Source: Cupriavidus sp. AU9028
GTDB taxonomy: Bacteria > Pseudomonadota > Gammaproteobacteria > Burkholderiales > Burkholderiaceae
Direction: 5' to 3'
Length of the DNA: 64,000 bases
Assembly (NCBI RefSeq): GCF_019795295.1
Contig: NZ_JAIMCG010000004.1
Location: 124,001 to 188,000, forward strand
A program made the translations under genes and the position numbers. Shown one piece after another: positions 33,796 to 41,183 of the stretch (position 1 is its first letter; every line of letters begins with the position of its first letter). The notes beneath the pieces are model-generated. The model had not been told where the DNA came from, made no database searches, and was given only the letters and a program-made list of their open reading frames with translations.

Positions 33796-35127
33796 TCAGC
33801 GGACCTCCTGCAGTACCTCGCGCACGGTGTCGAACAGCTGGCCGATCTGCTCCTCGGAGATGATCAGCGGCGGCGAGAAGGCGAGGATGTCGCCGGTGTA
33901 GCGCACCAGCACGCCGCGCTCCAGGCATTTGAGGAACGCCTCGTAGGCGCGTGCACCCGGCTCGCCCGGGCGCGGGTCCAGCTCGATGCCCGCGACCATG
34001 CCGAAATTGCGGATGTCGCGCACGTGCGGCGCACCGCGCACGCCATGCGCGGCCTGCTCGAATACCGGCTCCAGCTTGCGGGCGCGGCCGAACAGGTCCT
34101 CGTTCTTGTACAGATCGAGCGTAGCGATCGCGGCCGCCGCGGCCAGCGGGTGGCCCGAATAGGTGTAGCCGTGCAGCAGCTCGATGGCGCCAGCAGCCGC
34201 GCCGTTGACCACGGTGTCGTGCACCTCGCGCCGTACCGCGACCGCGCCCATGGGCACCGCGGCGTTGTTGATGGCCTTGGCCATGGTGATCAGGTCGGGT
34301 GTCACGCCGAAGCGCTCGGCGGCGGTCGCCGCGCCGAGCCGGCCGAAGGCGGTGATCACCTCGTCGAAGATCAGCAGGATGCCGTGCTTGCTGGTGATCT
34401 CGCGCAGGCGCTCCAGGTAGCCGACCGGCGGCACCAGCACGCCGGCCGAGCCCGCCAGCGGCTCGACAATGACGCCAGCCACATTGGACGGATCATGCAG
34501 CGCCAGGATGCGCTCGAGTTCGTCGGCCAGATGCGCGCCCCAGTTCGGCTGGCCTCGCGAGAAACCGGCTTCGGCGATATTGAGCGTGGCGGGCAGATGA
34601 TCGGCGCCCGGCATCACGTTGTTGGAGAACATCTTGCGGTTGGGGCCGATGCCGCCCACGGCCATGCCGCCGAAGCCGACGCCGTGATAGCCGCGTTCGC
34701 GCCCGATGAAACGGGTGCGCTGGCCTTCGCCGCGCGCGCGGTGGTACGCCAGCGCGATCTTCAGCGCGGTATCGACCGACTCCGAACCGGAATTGGTGAA
34801 GAAGATGCGGTCCAGGCCCGACGGCATGATCTGCGCCAGCTTGGTGGCGGCTTCGAACGACAGCGGATGGCCCATCTGGAACGGCGGCGCGTAGTCCAGC
34901 GTCTGTGCGGCCTGGGCGATCGCCTCGGCGATCTCCTTGCGGCAGTGGCCCGCTGCCACGCACCACAGTCCCGCGCAGCCATCGAGGACCTGGCGACCGT
35001 CATGGGTCGTGTAGTACATGCCGCTGGCCGAGGCGAGCAGCCGCGGCGCGGCCTTGTACTGGCGATTGGCCGTGAACGGCATCCACAGCGCGTCGAGATC
35101 GGGCATCACGGTTTTGGCGGCGTCCAT
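33796..35127 (-). CDS. Omega-amino acid:pyruvate aminotransferase (beta-alanine type)
   Basis: 443 aa class III PLP transaminase, very like beta-alanine:pyruvate aminotransferases. [18 protein letters not shown] at the start is the family hallmark. [47 protein letters not shown] and the PLP lysine in [17 protein letters not shown] follow. It removes the terminal amino group of beta-alanine (or GABA-like amines) to give malonate semialdehyde, the substrate of MmsA. GGAGG sits just before ATG 35127. It diverges from the second MocR gene. Confidence 0.92.
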   Translation of the reverse strand: MDAAKTVMPDLDALWMPFTANRQYKAAPRLLASASGMYYTTHDGRQVLDGCAGLWCVAAGHCRKEIAEAIAQAAQTLDYAPPFQMGHPLSFEAATKLAQIMPSGLDRIFFTNSGSESVDTALKIALAYHRARGEGQRTRFIGRERGYHGVGFGGMAVGGIGPNRKMFSNNVMPGADHLPATLNIAEAGFSRGQPNWGAHLADELERILALHDPSNVAGVIVEPLAGSAGVLVPPVGYLERLREITSKHGILLIFDEVITAFGRLGAATAAERFGVTPDLITMAKAINNAAVPMGAVAVRREVHDTVVNGAAAGAIELLHGYTYSGHPLAAAAAIATLDLYKNEDLFGRARKLEPVFEQAAHGVRGAPHVRDIRNFGMVAGIELDPRPGEPGARAYEAFLKCLERGVLVRYTGDILAFSPPLIISEEQIGQLFDTVREVLQEVR

Positions 35128-35218
35128 GGTTCCTCCTGAATGGGTTGTGGTCGGCCGCTGCGGAAGGCAGCGGCCCGGCAAGGCGATCGGACCACTGTAG
35201 CGGGCGCTGCTCGCCGGC

Positions 35219-35247
35219 AAAATAGACAGTGACCAGAAGTTGGGCAA
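35219..35247 (-). promoter_or_regulatory. Predicted promoter of the transaminase-mmsA operon
   Basis: On the - strand TTGCCC (35247-35242), a 17-base spacer and TATTTT (35224-35219), about 90 bases before the transaminase ATG. An ACTGT motif lies in the spacer. Confidence 0.5.
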
Positions 35248-35250
35248 ACC

Positions 35251-35277
35251 GTACAGATGAAAACCGGCCAACTGTAC
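35251..35277. promoter_or_regulatory. Inverted repeat, probable MocR operator
   Basis: GTACAG-N15-CTGTAC lies just upstream of the transaminase promoter. The right arm reads AACTGTACTGG; nearly the same string, AACTGTATTGG, occurs at 35404-35414 across the -35 region of the MocR gene. Confidence 0.55.
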
Positions 35278-35400
35278 TGGCAGGCCGGTGCAGGGCGATG
35301 CCAGCGGAGAATGGTCCGTACCGGCAGAAAGGCCTGTGCCAGCCGTTTGACCGTCGGCCGGAATTGGCAGCGGCGCTGCGGCGCGCACCGGGGATTGCGC

Positions 35401-35429
35401 TTGAACTGTATTGGTTTCCCCGCGACAAT
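35401..35429 (+). promoter_or_regulatory. Predicted promoter of the second MocR gene, giving a near-leaderless mRNA
   Basis: TTGAAC, 17-base spacer, GACAAT. The -10 ends eight bases before ATG 35438, so transcription would begin at or next to the start codon. The 310-base gap 35128-35437 holds both promoters and the operator-like repeats. Confidence 0.55.
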
Positions 35430-35437
35430 GCCACCCG

Positions 35438-36859
35438 ATGATCCAGCTCGACCTGACCCGCAGCCGCCGCGGCGGCGATACCCTGACCGAACAGATCGTG
35501 GCCGGCATCGCGGCCATGGTGGACCGGCGCGCGCTGCGCCCGGGTACCTCGGTGCCGTCGGTGCGCCGCTTCGCGGCGCAGCATGGCGTCAGCACCTATA
35601 CCGTGGCCGAGGCCTACGGCCGGCTCACCGCGCTCGGCTACCTGGCTTCCCGCGCGGGGTCGGGCTATACGGTGGCGCACCGGCAGGCGATACCCGGCGC
35701 CGCGCCCGCACCGCGCTGGGAAGCGCCGGTGCTGAACGCGGCGTGGCTGCTGTCGGACGTGTTCGCCGACCATTCGGTGCCGATCAAGGCCGGCGCCGGC
35801 TGGTTGCCCGGGGACTGGCTCAACGAGGAGGGCCTGCACCAGGCGATCCGCGCCGCGGCGCGGCTGCCGGCCGGGCAGGTGTCGGGTTACGGCCATCCCT
35901 ACGGCCATGCCGCGCTGCGCGAGCATATCGCCACGGGCCTGGGCCGCCACGGCATGCCGGTGCAGGCGGGGCAAGTGGTGCTGACGCAGGGCGCGACCCA
36001 GGCGCTCGATCTGGTGGTGCGCACGCTGCTGCGCGCGGGCGACACGGTGCTGGTCGAGGACCCCTGCTATTGCAACCTGCTGCAGATCCTGCGGCTGGCC
36101 GGCCTGCGCGTGATCGGTGTGCCGCGCGGCAAGGACGGGCTCGATACCGACGCCCTCGACCTCGCCATCCGCGAGCATGCGCCGCGCGCGCTGTTCGTCA
36201 ACACCGTCCTGCAGAACCCGACCGGGGGCACGCTGACCAGCATGAATGCGCACCGCGTGCTGCAACTGGCCGAACGCCACCGGCTGCTGGTCGTCGAGGA
36301 CGACATCTATCGGGAGCTGGCGCCGCCCGGCTCACCGATGCTGGCGGCAATGGATGGCCTGTCGCATGTGGTGTATATCAACGGCTTTTCCAAGACCATC
36401 ACGCCGTCGCTGCGGGTCGGCTATGTCGCGGCCAGTCCGGAGCTGGCCAAGGCATTCGCGCGCACCAAGATGGCGGTCGGCCTGACCTCGTCGGAGGTCA
36501 CGGAGCGGCTGGTGTATGCGGTGCTGACCGGCGGGCACTACGGGCGCCATGTCGAATCCCTGGCCGCGCGGCTGCGCGCGCAACAGGACCACGTCACCGA
36601 GCGGATGGAAGCGCACGGGCTGGAAGTGATGCTGCGGCCCGAGGGCGGGATGTTCGCCTGGGCGCGGCTGCGCGAGCCGGTGGCCCAGGGAACGGGCAGC
36701 GCGCTGGCGACGCAGGCGCTGGCGCACGGCGTGTGGCTCGCGCCGGGCAGCTACTTCGCCGCCGACGAAGCCGACACGCCGTGGATTCGCTTCAACGTGG
36801 CGACCAGCGACGCGCCACAACTGTGGTCGTTCTTCGATGCGGTGCGCGGCGCCCGCTGA
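35438..36859 (+). CDS. MocR-type regulator next to the transaminase operon
   Basis: 473 aa with the same two-part build as the protein at 29053: a GntR winged helix (LTEQIVAGIAAMVDRRALRPGTSVPSVRR) and an aminotransferase domain with PLP lysine in INGFSKTITPSLRVGY and NTVLQNPTGGTLTS. A TTG at 35411 is an alternative start, but ATG 35438 aligns with the other MocR and with the promoter. It most likely controls the divergent transaminase-mmsA operon and itself. The sequence is clearly diverged from the first MocR, so it is not a recent duplicate. Confidence 0.88.
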   Translation: MIQLDLTRSRRGGDTLTEQIVAGIAAMVDRRALRPGTSVPSVRRFAAQHGVSTYTVAEAYGRLTALGYLASRAGSGYTVAHRQAIPGAAPAPRWEAPVLNAAWLLSDVFADHSVPIKAGAGWLPGDWLNEEGLHQAIRAAARLPAGQVSGYGHPYGHAALREHIATGLGRHGMPVQAGQVVLTQGATQALDLVVRTLLRAGDTVLVEDPCYCNLLQILRLAGLRVIGVPRGKDGLDTDALDLAIREHAPRALFVNTVLQNPTGGTLTSMNAHRVLQLAERHRLLVVEDDIYRELAPPGSPMLAAMDGLSHVVYINGFSKTITPSLRVGYVAASPELAKAFARTKMAVGLTSSEVTERLVYAVLTGGHYGRHVESLAARLRAQQDHVTERMEAHGLEVMLRPEGGMFAWARLREPVAQGTGSALATQALAHGVWLAPGSYFAADEADTPWIRFNVATSDAPQLWSFFDAVRGAR

Positions 36860-36870
36860 GCGCGGCGGAA

Positions 36871-36890
36871 ACCGCCCGCCGCCGGGCGGT
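36871..36890. terminator. Hairpin between convergent genes
   Basis: Eight-base stem ACCGCCCG / CGGGCGGT with a four-base loop between the MocR stop and the PagL-like stop. No real T-run on + strand; TTTCC follows on - strand. Termination activity is uncertain. Confidence 0.35.
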
Positions 36891-36916
36891 CGTCGGCGAG
36901 CCAGCCGTCAGAAGCG

Positions 36917-37498
36917 TCAGAAGCGGTAGCGCACGTACCCGGTCAGGAAATCGGTGCCCGGGTTCGGCCGCTTGATGCTGGCGTTCGAGATGTGCTGGTA
37001 ACGGACGCCGGCTTCGATGCGCTGCTGCGGACCGAAGGCGACACCGAGGCCCACCATGTCGGAGAACTGGAACGCCGTGCTGAAACGATGTTCGTCCGAG
37101 GTGGAGGTATGGCTGAGCAGACGCACGCCCACCGATGCCTCGGCGAACGGCACCACCGAGCCGCCGCGCTTTTCCAGGCGCAGGATCGGCGACAGGCCCA
37201 GTTCCCAGACATCGCGCTGGTTGGTACCACGGCGCGCGTCCCAATGGGCGACGTTGACTTCGCCCTGCACCTTCAGCTGCCAGCCCTGCGGGTTGCCCCA
37301 CTTGTAGGGCGTATCCCAGTTCAGCCCCAGCTCGGCCTTGTTGATGCCCTCACCTGTATCGCGCGCATAGGCGAAGTGAAGGCCCGGGTCGGCGTGGGCG
37401 GGCGCCATGGTCAGGGCTGCCAGCGCGGCGACGGCGGCACTGGCGGCACGCAGCTTGCCGGCACTGCGCGGCGCTGCAACATATTGTTGTTGTGTCAT
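36917..37498 (-). CDS. pagL: PagL-like lipid A 3-O-deacylase
   Basis: 193 aa with a signal peptide ending near AHA (residue 36) and an outer-membrane beta-barrel. The family active site is at the C-terminus: RYQHISNASIKRPNPGTDF, giving His169 and Ser171, and the chain ends in the aromatic YRF needed for barrel insertion. In Pseudomonas PagL the third triad residue is a Glu about 12 after the Ser; here that place holds Asp183. PagL removes the 3-O acyl chain from lipid A. ATG 37498 is taken; upstream codons to 37759 are not signal-like and include the small ORF at 37609. Confidence 0.82.
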   Translation of the reverse strand: MTQQQYVAAPRSAGKLRAASAAVAALAALTMAPAHADPGLHFAYARDTGEGINKAELGLNWDTPYKWGNPQGWQLKVQGEVNVAHWDARRGTNQRDVWELGLSPILRLEKRGGSVVPFAEASVGVRLLSHTSTSDEHRFSTAFQFSDMVGLGVAFGPQQRIEAGVRYQHISNASIKRPNPGTDFLTGYVRYRF

Positions 37499-37608
37499 GG
37501 TGGTCGCAGGAGAAAGAAGGTTTGGGAGAGGAAACGCTGCAGGCGGGCAGGCAGGCGCGCGGGCCGCGCCAGTGCTGCGCGGCGCCGTCTCCACCTGGCC
37601 CCTGGCCG

Positions 37609-37698
37609 TCAGGACCAGAGGCGTTCGATCACCCATCCGGCAGTGGCGCACACACCGATCCAGGTAGCGAGGCAGCCGGTAATGAAACGGTAAGTCAT
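37609..37698 (-). CDS. Putative 29-aa single-span membrane peptide
   Basis: Thirty codons including stop, starting MTYRFITGCLATWIG and ending in ERLWS. Residues 5-23 form one hydrophobic segment. It begins 49 bases downstream of the - strand promoter at 37747-37776 and ends 110 bases before the PagL-like start, so both could share a transcript. No clear ribosome site precedes it, which lowers confidence. Small membrane peptides often tune transporters; no function is claimed. Confidence 0.4.
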   Translation of the reverse strand: MTYRFITGCLATWIGVCATAGWVIERLWS

Positions 37699-37746
37699 CG
37701 TAATTTTTAGACCAAAACAACCAGGAACGCACAAAATCGAGCAGAA

Positions 37747-37776
37747 ATGATACATGCATTCATGAATGTATGTTGA
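37747..37776 (-). promoter_or_regulatory. AcrR/TtgR-type operator overlapping a - strand promoter
   Basis: Bases 37751-37774 match the E. coli AcrR operator at 20 of 24 positions, with core CATTCATGAATG (a perfect palindrome) and outer TACAT / ATGTATGT. On the - strand a promoter TCAACA (37776-37771), 18-base spacer, TATCAT (37752-37747) is covered by it. No TetR-family gene is in the window. The rest of 37499-38001 shows nothing else I can support. Confidence 0.65.
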
Positions 37777-38001
37777 GCGTCGTGCGAACGGCCTCGCCGG
37801 TGGCCGCAGTCGGGGCAAGGCCGGGCGCCGCGCCACGGGCGGCCGCGACGACCGCCCCCGCCCGCCAGCAGATTGTTGCATCTGCACAACGGCTCGCCTG
37901 CCGTCATCGGCGCGCGCCGCCGGCCGGTCGGATGGCGTGCTCCCTTGGGCCGCCACGGCTTCGCCAACGCTGCTAGCCTTGGCGCTTCTGCGGAGATTCG
38001 A

Positions 38002-38976
38002 ATGCACACCCACGATCTGTCACGCTGGACCCACCAGCATGTTTTCGACCAGGGCAACCCCGACGCCGAGCGGGGCACCCGGCTCGTGCTGGCGGTGACG
38101 CTGCTCGCCATGTGCGGCGAGATCGTTGCCGGATGGTGGTTCGGCTCGATGGCGCTGCTGGCGGACGGCTGGCATATGAGTTCGCACGCGCTGGCGATCG
38201 GCCTGTCCGTCCTTGCCTATGCCGCCTCCCGGCGCTATGCGGCGGACCGCCGCTTTGCCTTCGGCACCTGGAAGATCGAGGTGTTGGCCGGCTTCGCCAG
38301 TGCGGTGTTCCTGCTGGGCGTGGCCGTGCTGATGGCAGTGGCGTCGCTCGGGCGGCTGGTGGAGCCGACCACGATCCACTATCCCGAGGCCATGGCGGTG
38401 ACGGCGCTCGGCCTGCTGGTCAATCTGGCCAGCGCCTGGCTGCTGGGCGGCGGCGGACACTCCCATGGGCACGGACACTCCCACGGGCACGCGGACGCGC
38501 ACGATCAGCATCACAACGGCCACGACCTGAACCTGCGCTCGGCCTACCTGCACGTGCTGGCCGACGCCGCCACCTCGGTGCTGGCGCTGGCCGCGCTGGC
38601 CGGCGGCTGGTGGCTGGGCTGGCGCTGGCTCGACCCGGTGATGGGCATCGTCGGCGCGGCGCTGGTCGCGCACTGGGCGGTGGGTCTGATCCGCGAGACC
38701 TCCGCCGTGCTGCTTGACCGTGAAATGGATCACCCCGTGGTCGACGAGGTTCGCGAGGTGCTGGCGCAGTTCGACGGCGGCGCGGCCCACACCCGCATCA
38801 CCGATCTGCACGTCTGGCGCGTTGGCAAGGCCAACTTCGCCTGCATCGTCGCGCTGGTCACCCACGACCGGACGTTGACGGCCGAGCGGGTCCGCACGGC
38901 GCTGGGCGTCCACGAGGAGCTCGCGCACGTGACTGTCGAAATTGCGTACTGCGAAGCGGCCGCAGCCGCCCGCTAG
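38002..38976 (+). CDS. dmeF: DmeF-like cation diffusion facilitator (Co/Ni/other divalent metal efflux)
   Basis: 324-aa CDF exporter with six membrane segments. Metal-site motifs SMALLADGWHMSSHALAIG (TM2) and YLHVLADAATSVLALAAL (TM5) keep the paired His/Asp residues. Between TM4 and TM5 a histidine-rich loop (residues ~153-175, HSHGHGHSHGHADAHDQHHN) is characteristic of the DmeF group described in Cupriavidus metallidurans. The start MHTHDLSRWTHQHVFD is also typical. Its stop codon overlaps that of the opposing GNAT gene in the four bases CTAG. Confidence 0.88.
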   Translation: MHTHDLSRWTHQHVFDQGNPDAERGTRLVLAVTLLAMCGEIVAGWWFGSMALLADGWHMSSHALAIGLSVLAYAASRRYAADRRFAFGTWKIEVLAGFASAVFLLGVAVLMAVASLGRLVEPTTIHYPEAMAVTALGLLVNLASAWLLGGGGHSHGHGHSHGHADAHDQHHNGHDLNLRSAYLHVLADAATSVLALAALAGGWWLGWRWLDPVMGIVGAALVAHWAVGLIRETSAVLLDREMDHPVVDEVREVLAQFDGGAAHTRITDLHVWRVGKANFACIVALVTHDRTLTAERVRTALGVHEELAHVTVEIAYCEAAAAAR

Positions 38977-39413
38977 TTGAGCTCGCAGCGCATGCACCAG
39001 CCGCCCTGCAGCAGGCGCTGCTGCAGCGGCGACTCGCGCACCTCGGCCGGCAGCGCCGCCGCGGGGGTCAACGAGAAGCCATAGCGGGCAAAGTAGCTGG
39101 GGCAACTGGTGGTCAGCAGCACCGCACTGCGGCACCCCTCGGCGCGCGCCCGGCTGAGGACCGCGCAGATCAGGTGCGAGGCGATGCGCTGGTCGCGATA
39201 TTCCGGCAATACCGCCAGGGAGTTGACCACGGCGGTGTCCCCGTACAACTCGGCGCCGCCACAGCCGACGATACGGCCATCGAGCACTGCGACGTGGAAC
39301 AGATGCCGTTGCGGTTCGATGTCGTCCACCGGCAGGCCACACTGCTCCAGCACGCTGGTGATGTCGGGCCGCTCCCCTGGCGCCGCGGCGCGGATACGCA
39401 GATCTCTTGTCAT
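38973..39413 (-). CDS. GNAT N-acetyltransferase (ArsN-like)
   Basis: 146 aa. A GNAT fold with LRIRAAAPGERPDITSVLEQCGLP at the start, a central VVNSLAVLPEYRDQRIASHLICAVL containing the acetyl-CoA loop (Q/R-x-x-x-A form) and CPSYFARYGFSLTPA near the end. The pattern resembles ArsN2 of arsenic resistance loci, but no ars gene is near, so the substrate is open. It converges with dmeF with a CTAG overlap of the two stop codons. Confidence 0.78.
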   Translation of the reverse strand: MTRDLRIRAAAPGERPDITSVLEQCGLPVDDIEPQRHLFHVAVLDGRIVGCGGAELYGDTAVVNSLAVLPEYRDQRIASHLICAVLSRARAEGCRSAVLLTTSCPSYFARYGFSLTPAAALPAEVRESPLQQRLLQGGWCMRCELN

Positions 39414-39636
39414 GGAAAGCCTCGGCTCGCCCCGGCGTCTTCTGCTCCCCTGCCGGGTGCAATACGAATGATTGGACTGCGTCTGAATTGACAGTACAGC
39501 ATCCGGCCGCGGCGCGGGCAGGAACTTGATGCGGGATAACCCCGAGGGTGTGCAGGCAGGGCCGCCTGTGCGGCGCGGGATGAGAAAGGAGAGAGGCGGG
39601 AGGCGGGAGGCGTCGAGGCAACCGATGCGAGCGCGA

Positions 39637-39711
39637 TGGAGGCGGGGGAACGGAATCGAACCGTCGTGCACGGCTTTGCAGGCCATGGCATCACCACTCT
39701 GCCACCCCGCC
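39637..39711 (-). tRNA. tRNA-Cys (anticodon GCA)
   Basis: 75 bases including an encoded CCA. Acceptor GGCGGGG pairs fully with CCCCGCC, discriminator T, anticodon loop CTGCAAA gives GCA, and the T-loop reads TTCGATT. The D-arm contains GCAGAGTGGTGATGC. All stems close. It lies alone between the GNAT gene and sbcD. Confidence 0.95.
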
Positions 39712-39866
39712 ACGTTTGCCGCATCGGTGTGCGCCGGCAGCGACCGCCGCAACGGGCGGCGACATCGGCGCGGGCGCAAGTGTAGCCGGAACCGGAAATT
39801 CGTGCAGGACCCGGCGCGCCGGCGCATCTCTGCTATCGTCACGGCCATCGCCGAACGACCGCTACC

Positions 39867-41183
39867 ATGCGACTGCTGCACACCTCCGACTGGCATCTGG
39901 GCCAGACCTTCCATCACTACGACCGCACCGCCGAACACCAGCGCTTCCTGGACTGGCTGCTCGATACGCTCGATGCCGAAGACACCGAACTGCTGCTGAT
40001 CGCCGGCGACGTCTTCGACAACGCCAATCCGTCTGCCGCTTCCCAGCGCCAGCTGTACCGGTTCATCACCGAGGCGCGCCGTCGCCGGCCCGCGCTCGCC
40101 ATCGTGATGATCGCCGGCAATCACGACTCGCCGGCCCGGATGGAAGCGCCCGCGCCGTTTCTCGACGGTCTTGGCGTATGCTGCATCGGCCAGGTGACGC
40201 GGCTGGGCGACGGCGCCATCGACATCGGCCGCCTCGTCACGCCGGTGCACGGCGCGGACGGCGAGGTGCGGGCGTGGTGCCTGGCCATCCCCTTCCTGCG
40301 GCCGGGCGATGTGCCGCGACCGGCGTTGCCGGAAGGCGGCAGTGCGCAGGCCGACGCGGAAGTGGCCCCGCTTGACACCGATCCCTACCGGGCGGGCGTC
40401 GCGGCGCTCTATCGCGCGGCGCTGGACGAGGCCCTGCGCCGCCGCGCCCCGGACCAGCCCGTCGTCGCGCTGGGTCATTGCCACATGCGCGGCGGCGAGG
40501 CCTCGGAGGACTCGGAGCGGCGCATCGTCGTCGGCGGCGCGGAAGCGCTCCCGCCCGGCATCTTCGACCCGGCCATCGCCTATGTCGCGCTGGGACACCT
40601 GCACAAGGCCCAGCGCGTCGGCGGCCAGGAGCACATTCGGTACAGCGGCAGTCCGCTGCCGATGTCGTTCTCGGAGATCCACTATCGCCACCAGGTGCTC
40701 AGCGGCACCATCGAGGGCGACCGGCTCCAGGAGATCCGGGCGGTGCCGGTGCCCCGCTGGGTGCCACTGCTGCGGGTGCCGGAACAACCGGCGCCGCTGG
40801 ACGACGCGCTGGCGGCATTGCAGGGGCTGTCTGTGCCGGCCCCCGCCGGGCAGGAAGCGATGGCCGAAGACCTGCAGCCCTACCTGCAGGTACGGGTGCG
40901 CCTCGACGGACCGGAGCCGGCGCTGCGCAGCCGTATCGAGCAGGCGCTGGCGGACAAGCCGGTGCGGCTGGCGCGGATCGAAGTCAGCGCCGCCGCTTCC
41001 GGCAATGACGCGACGGCGCCACTGCTGTCGCTGGACGACCTGAACCGGGTCGACCCGGCCGCGCTGTTTTCCTCGCTGTACCGCAGCCGCCATGGCGGCG
41101 AAGCACCGCCCGCGCTCCTTGCCGCATTGCACGAGCTGCTGCATGACGACGAGGACGATACGTCCGGGGTGGAGGCGGCATGA
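39867..41183 (+). CDS. sbcD: Exonuclease subunit SbcD
   Basis: 438-aa Mre11-type nuclease. Metallophosphatase motifs are all present: HTSDWHLGQTF (5-15), IAGDVFDNANPS, IAGNHDSPARME, ALGHCHMRGG and YVALGHLHKAQRV. With SbcC it degrades hairpins and cuts DNA-protein ends, helping recombination and replication through palindromes. It is longer than E. coli SbcD (400 aa) mainly in the C-terminal capping region. The sbcC start overlaps its stop as ATGA, so the two are translationally coupled. Confidence 0.95.
   Translation: MRLLHTSDWHLGQTFHHYDRTAEHQRFLDWLLDTLDAEDTELLLIAGDVFDNANPSAASQRQLYRFITEARRRRPALAIVMIAGNHDSPARMEAPAPFLDGLGVCCIGQVTRLGDGAIDIGRLVTPVHGADGEVRAWCLAIPFLRPGDVPRPALPEGGSAQADAEVAPLDTDPYRAGVAALYRAALDEALRRRAPDQPVVALGHCHMRGGEASEDSERRIVVGGAEALPPGIFDPAIAYVALGHLHKAQRVGGQEHIRYSGSPLPMSFSEIHYRHQVLSGTIEGDRLQEIRAVPVPRWVPLLRVPEQPAPLDDALAALQGLSVPAPAGQEAMAEDLQPYLQVRVRLDGPEPALRSRIEQALADKPVRLARIEVSAAASGNDATAPLLSLDDLNRVDPAALFSSLYRSRHGGEAPPALLAALHELLHDDEDDTSGVEAA

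Noticed and set aside
38450-38530. Short direct repeats that look like a CRISPR or VNTR
   Set aside because: They encode the His-rich loop of the DmeF-like exporter; no spacer structure.
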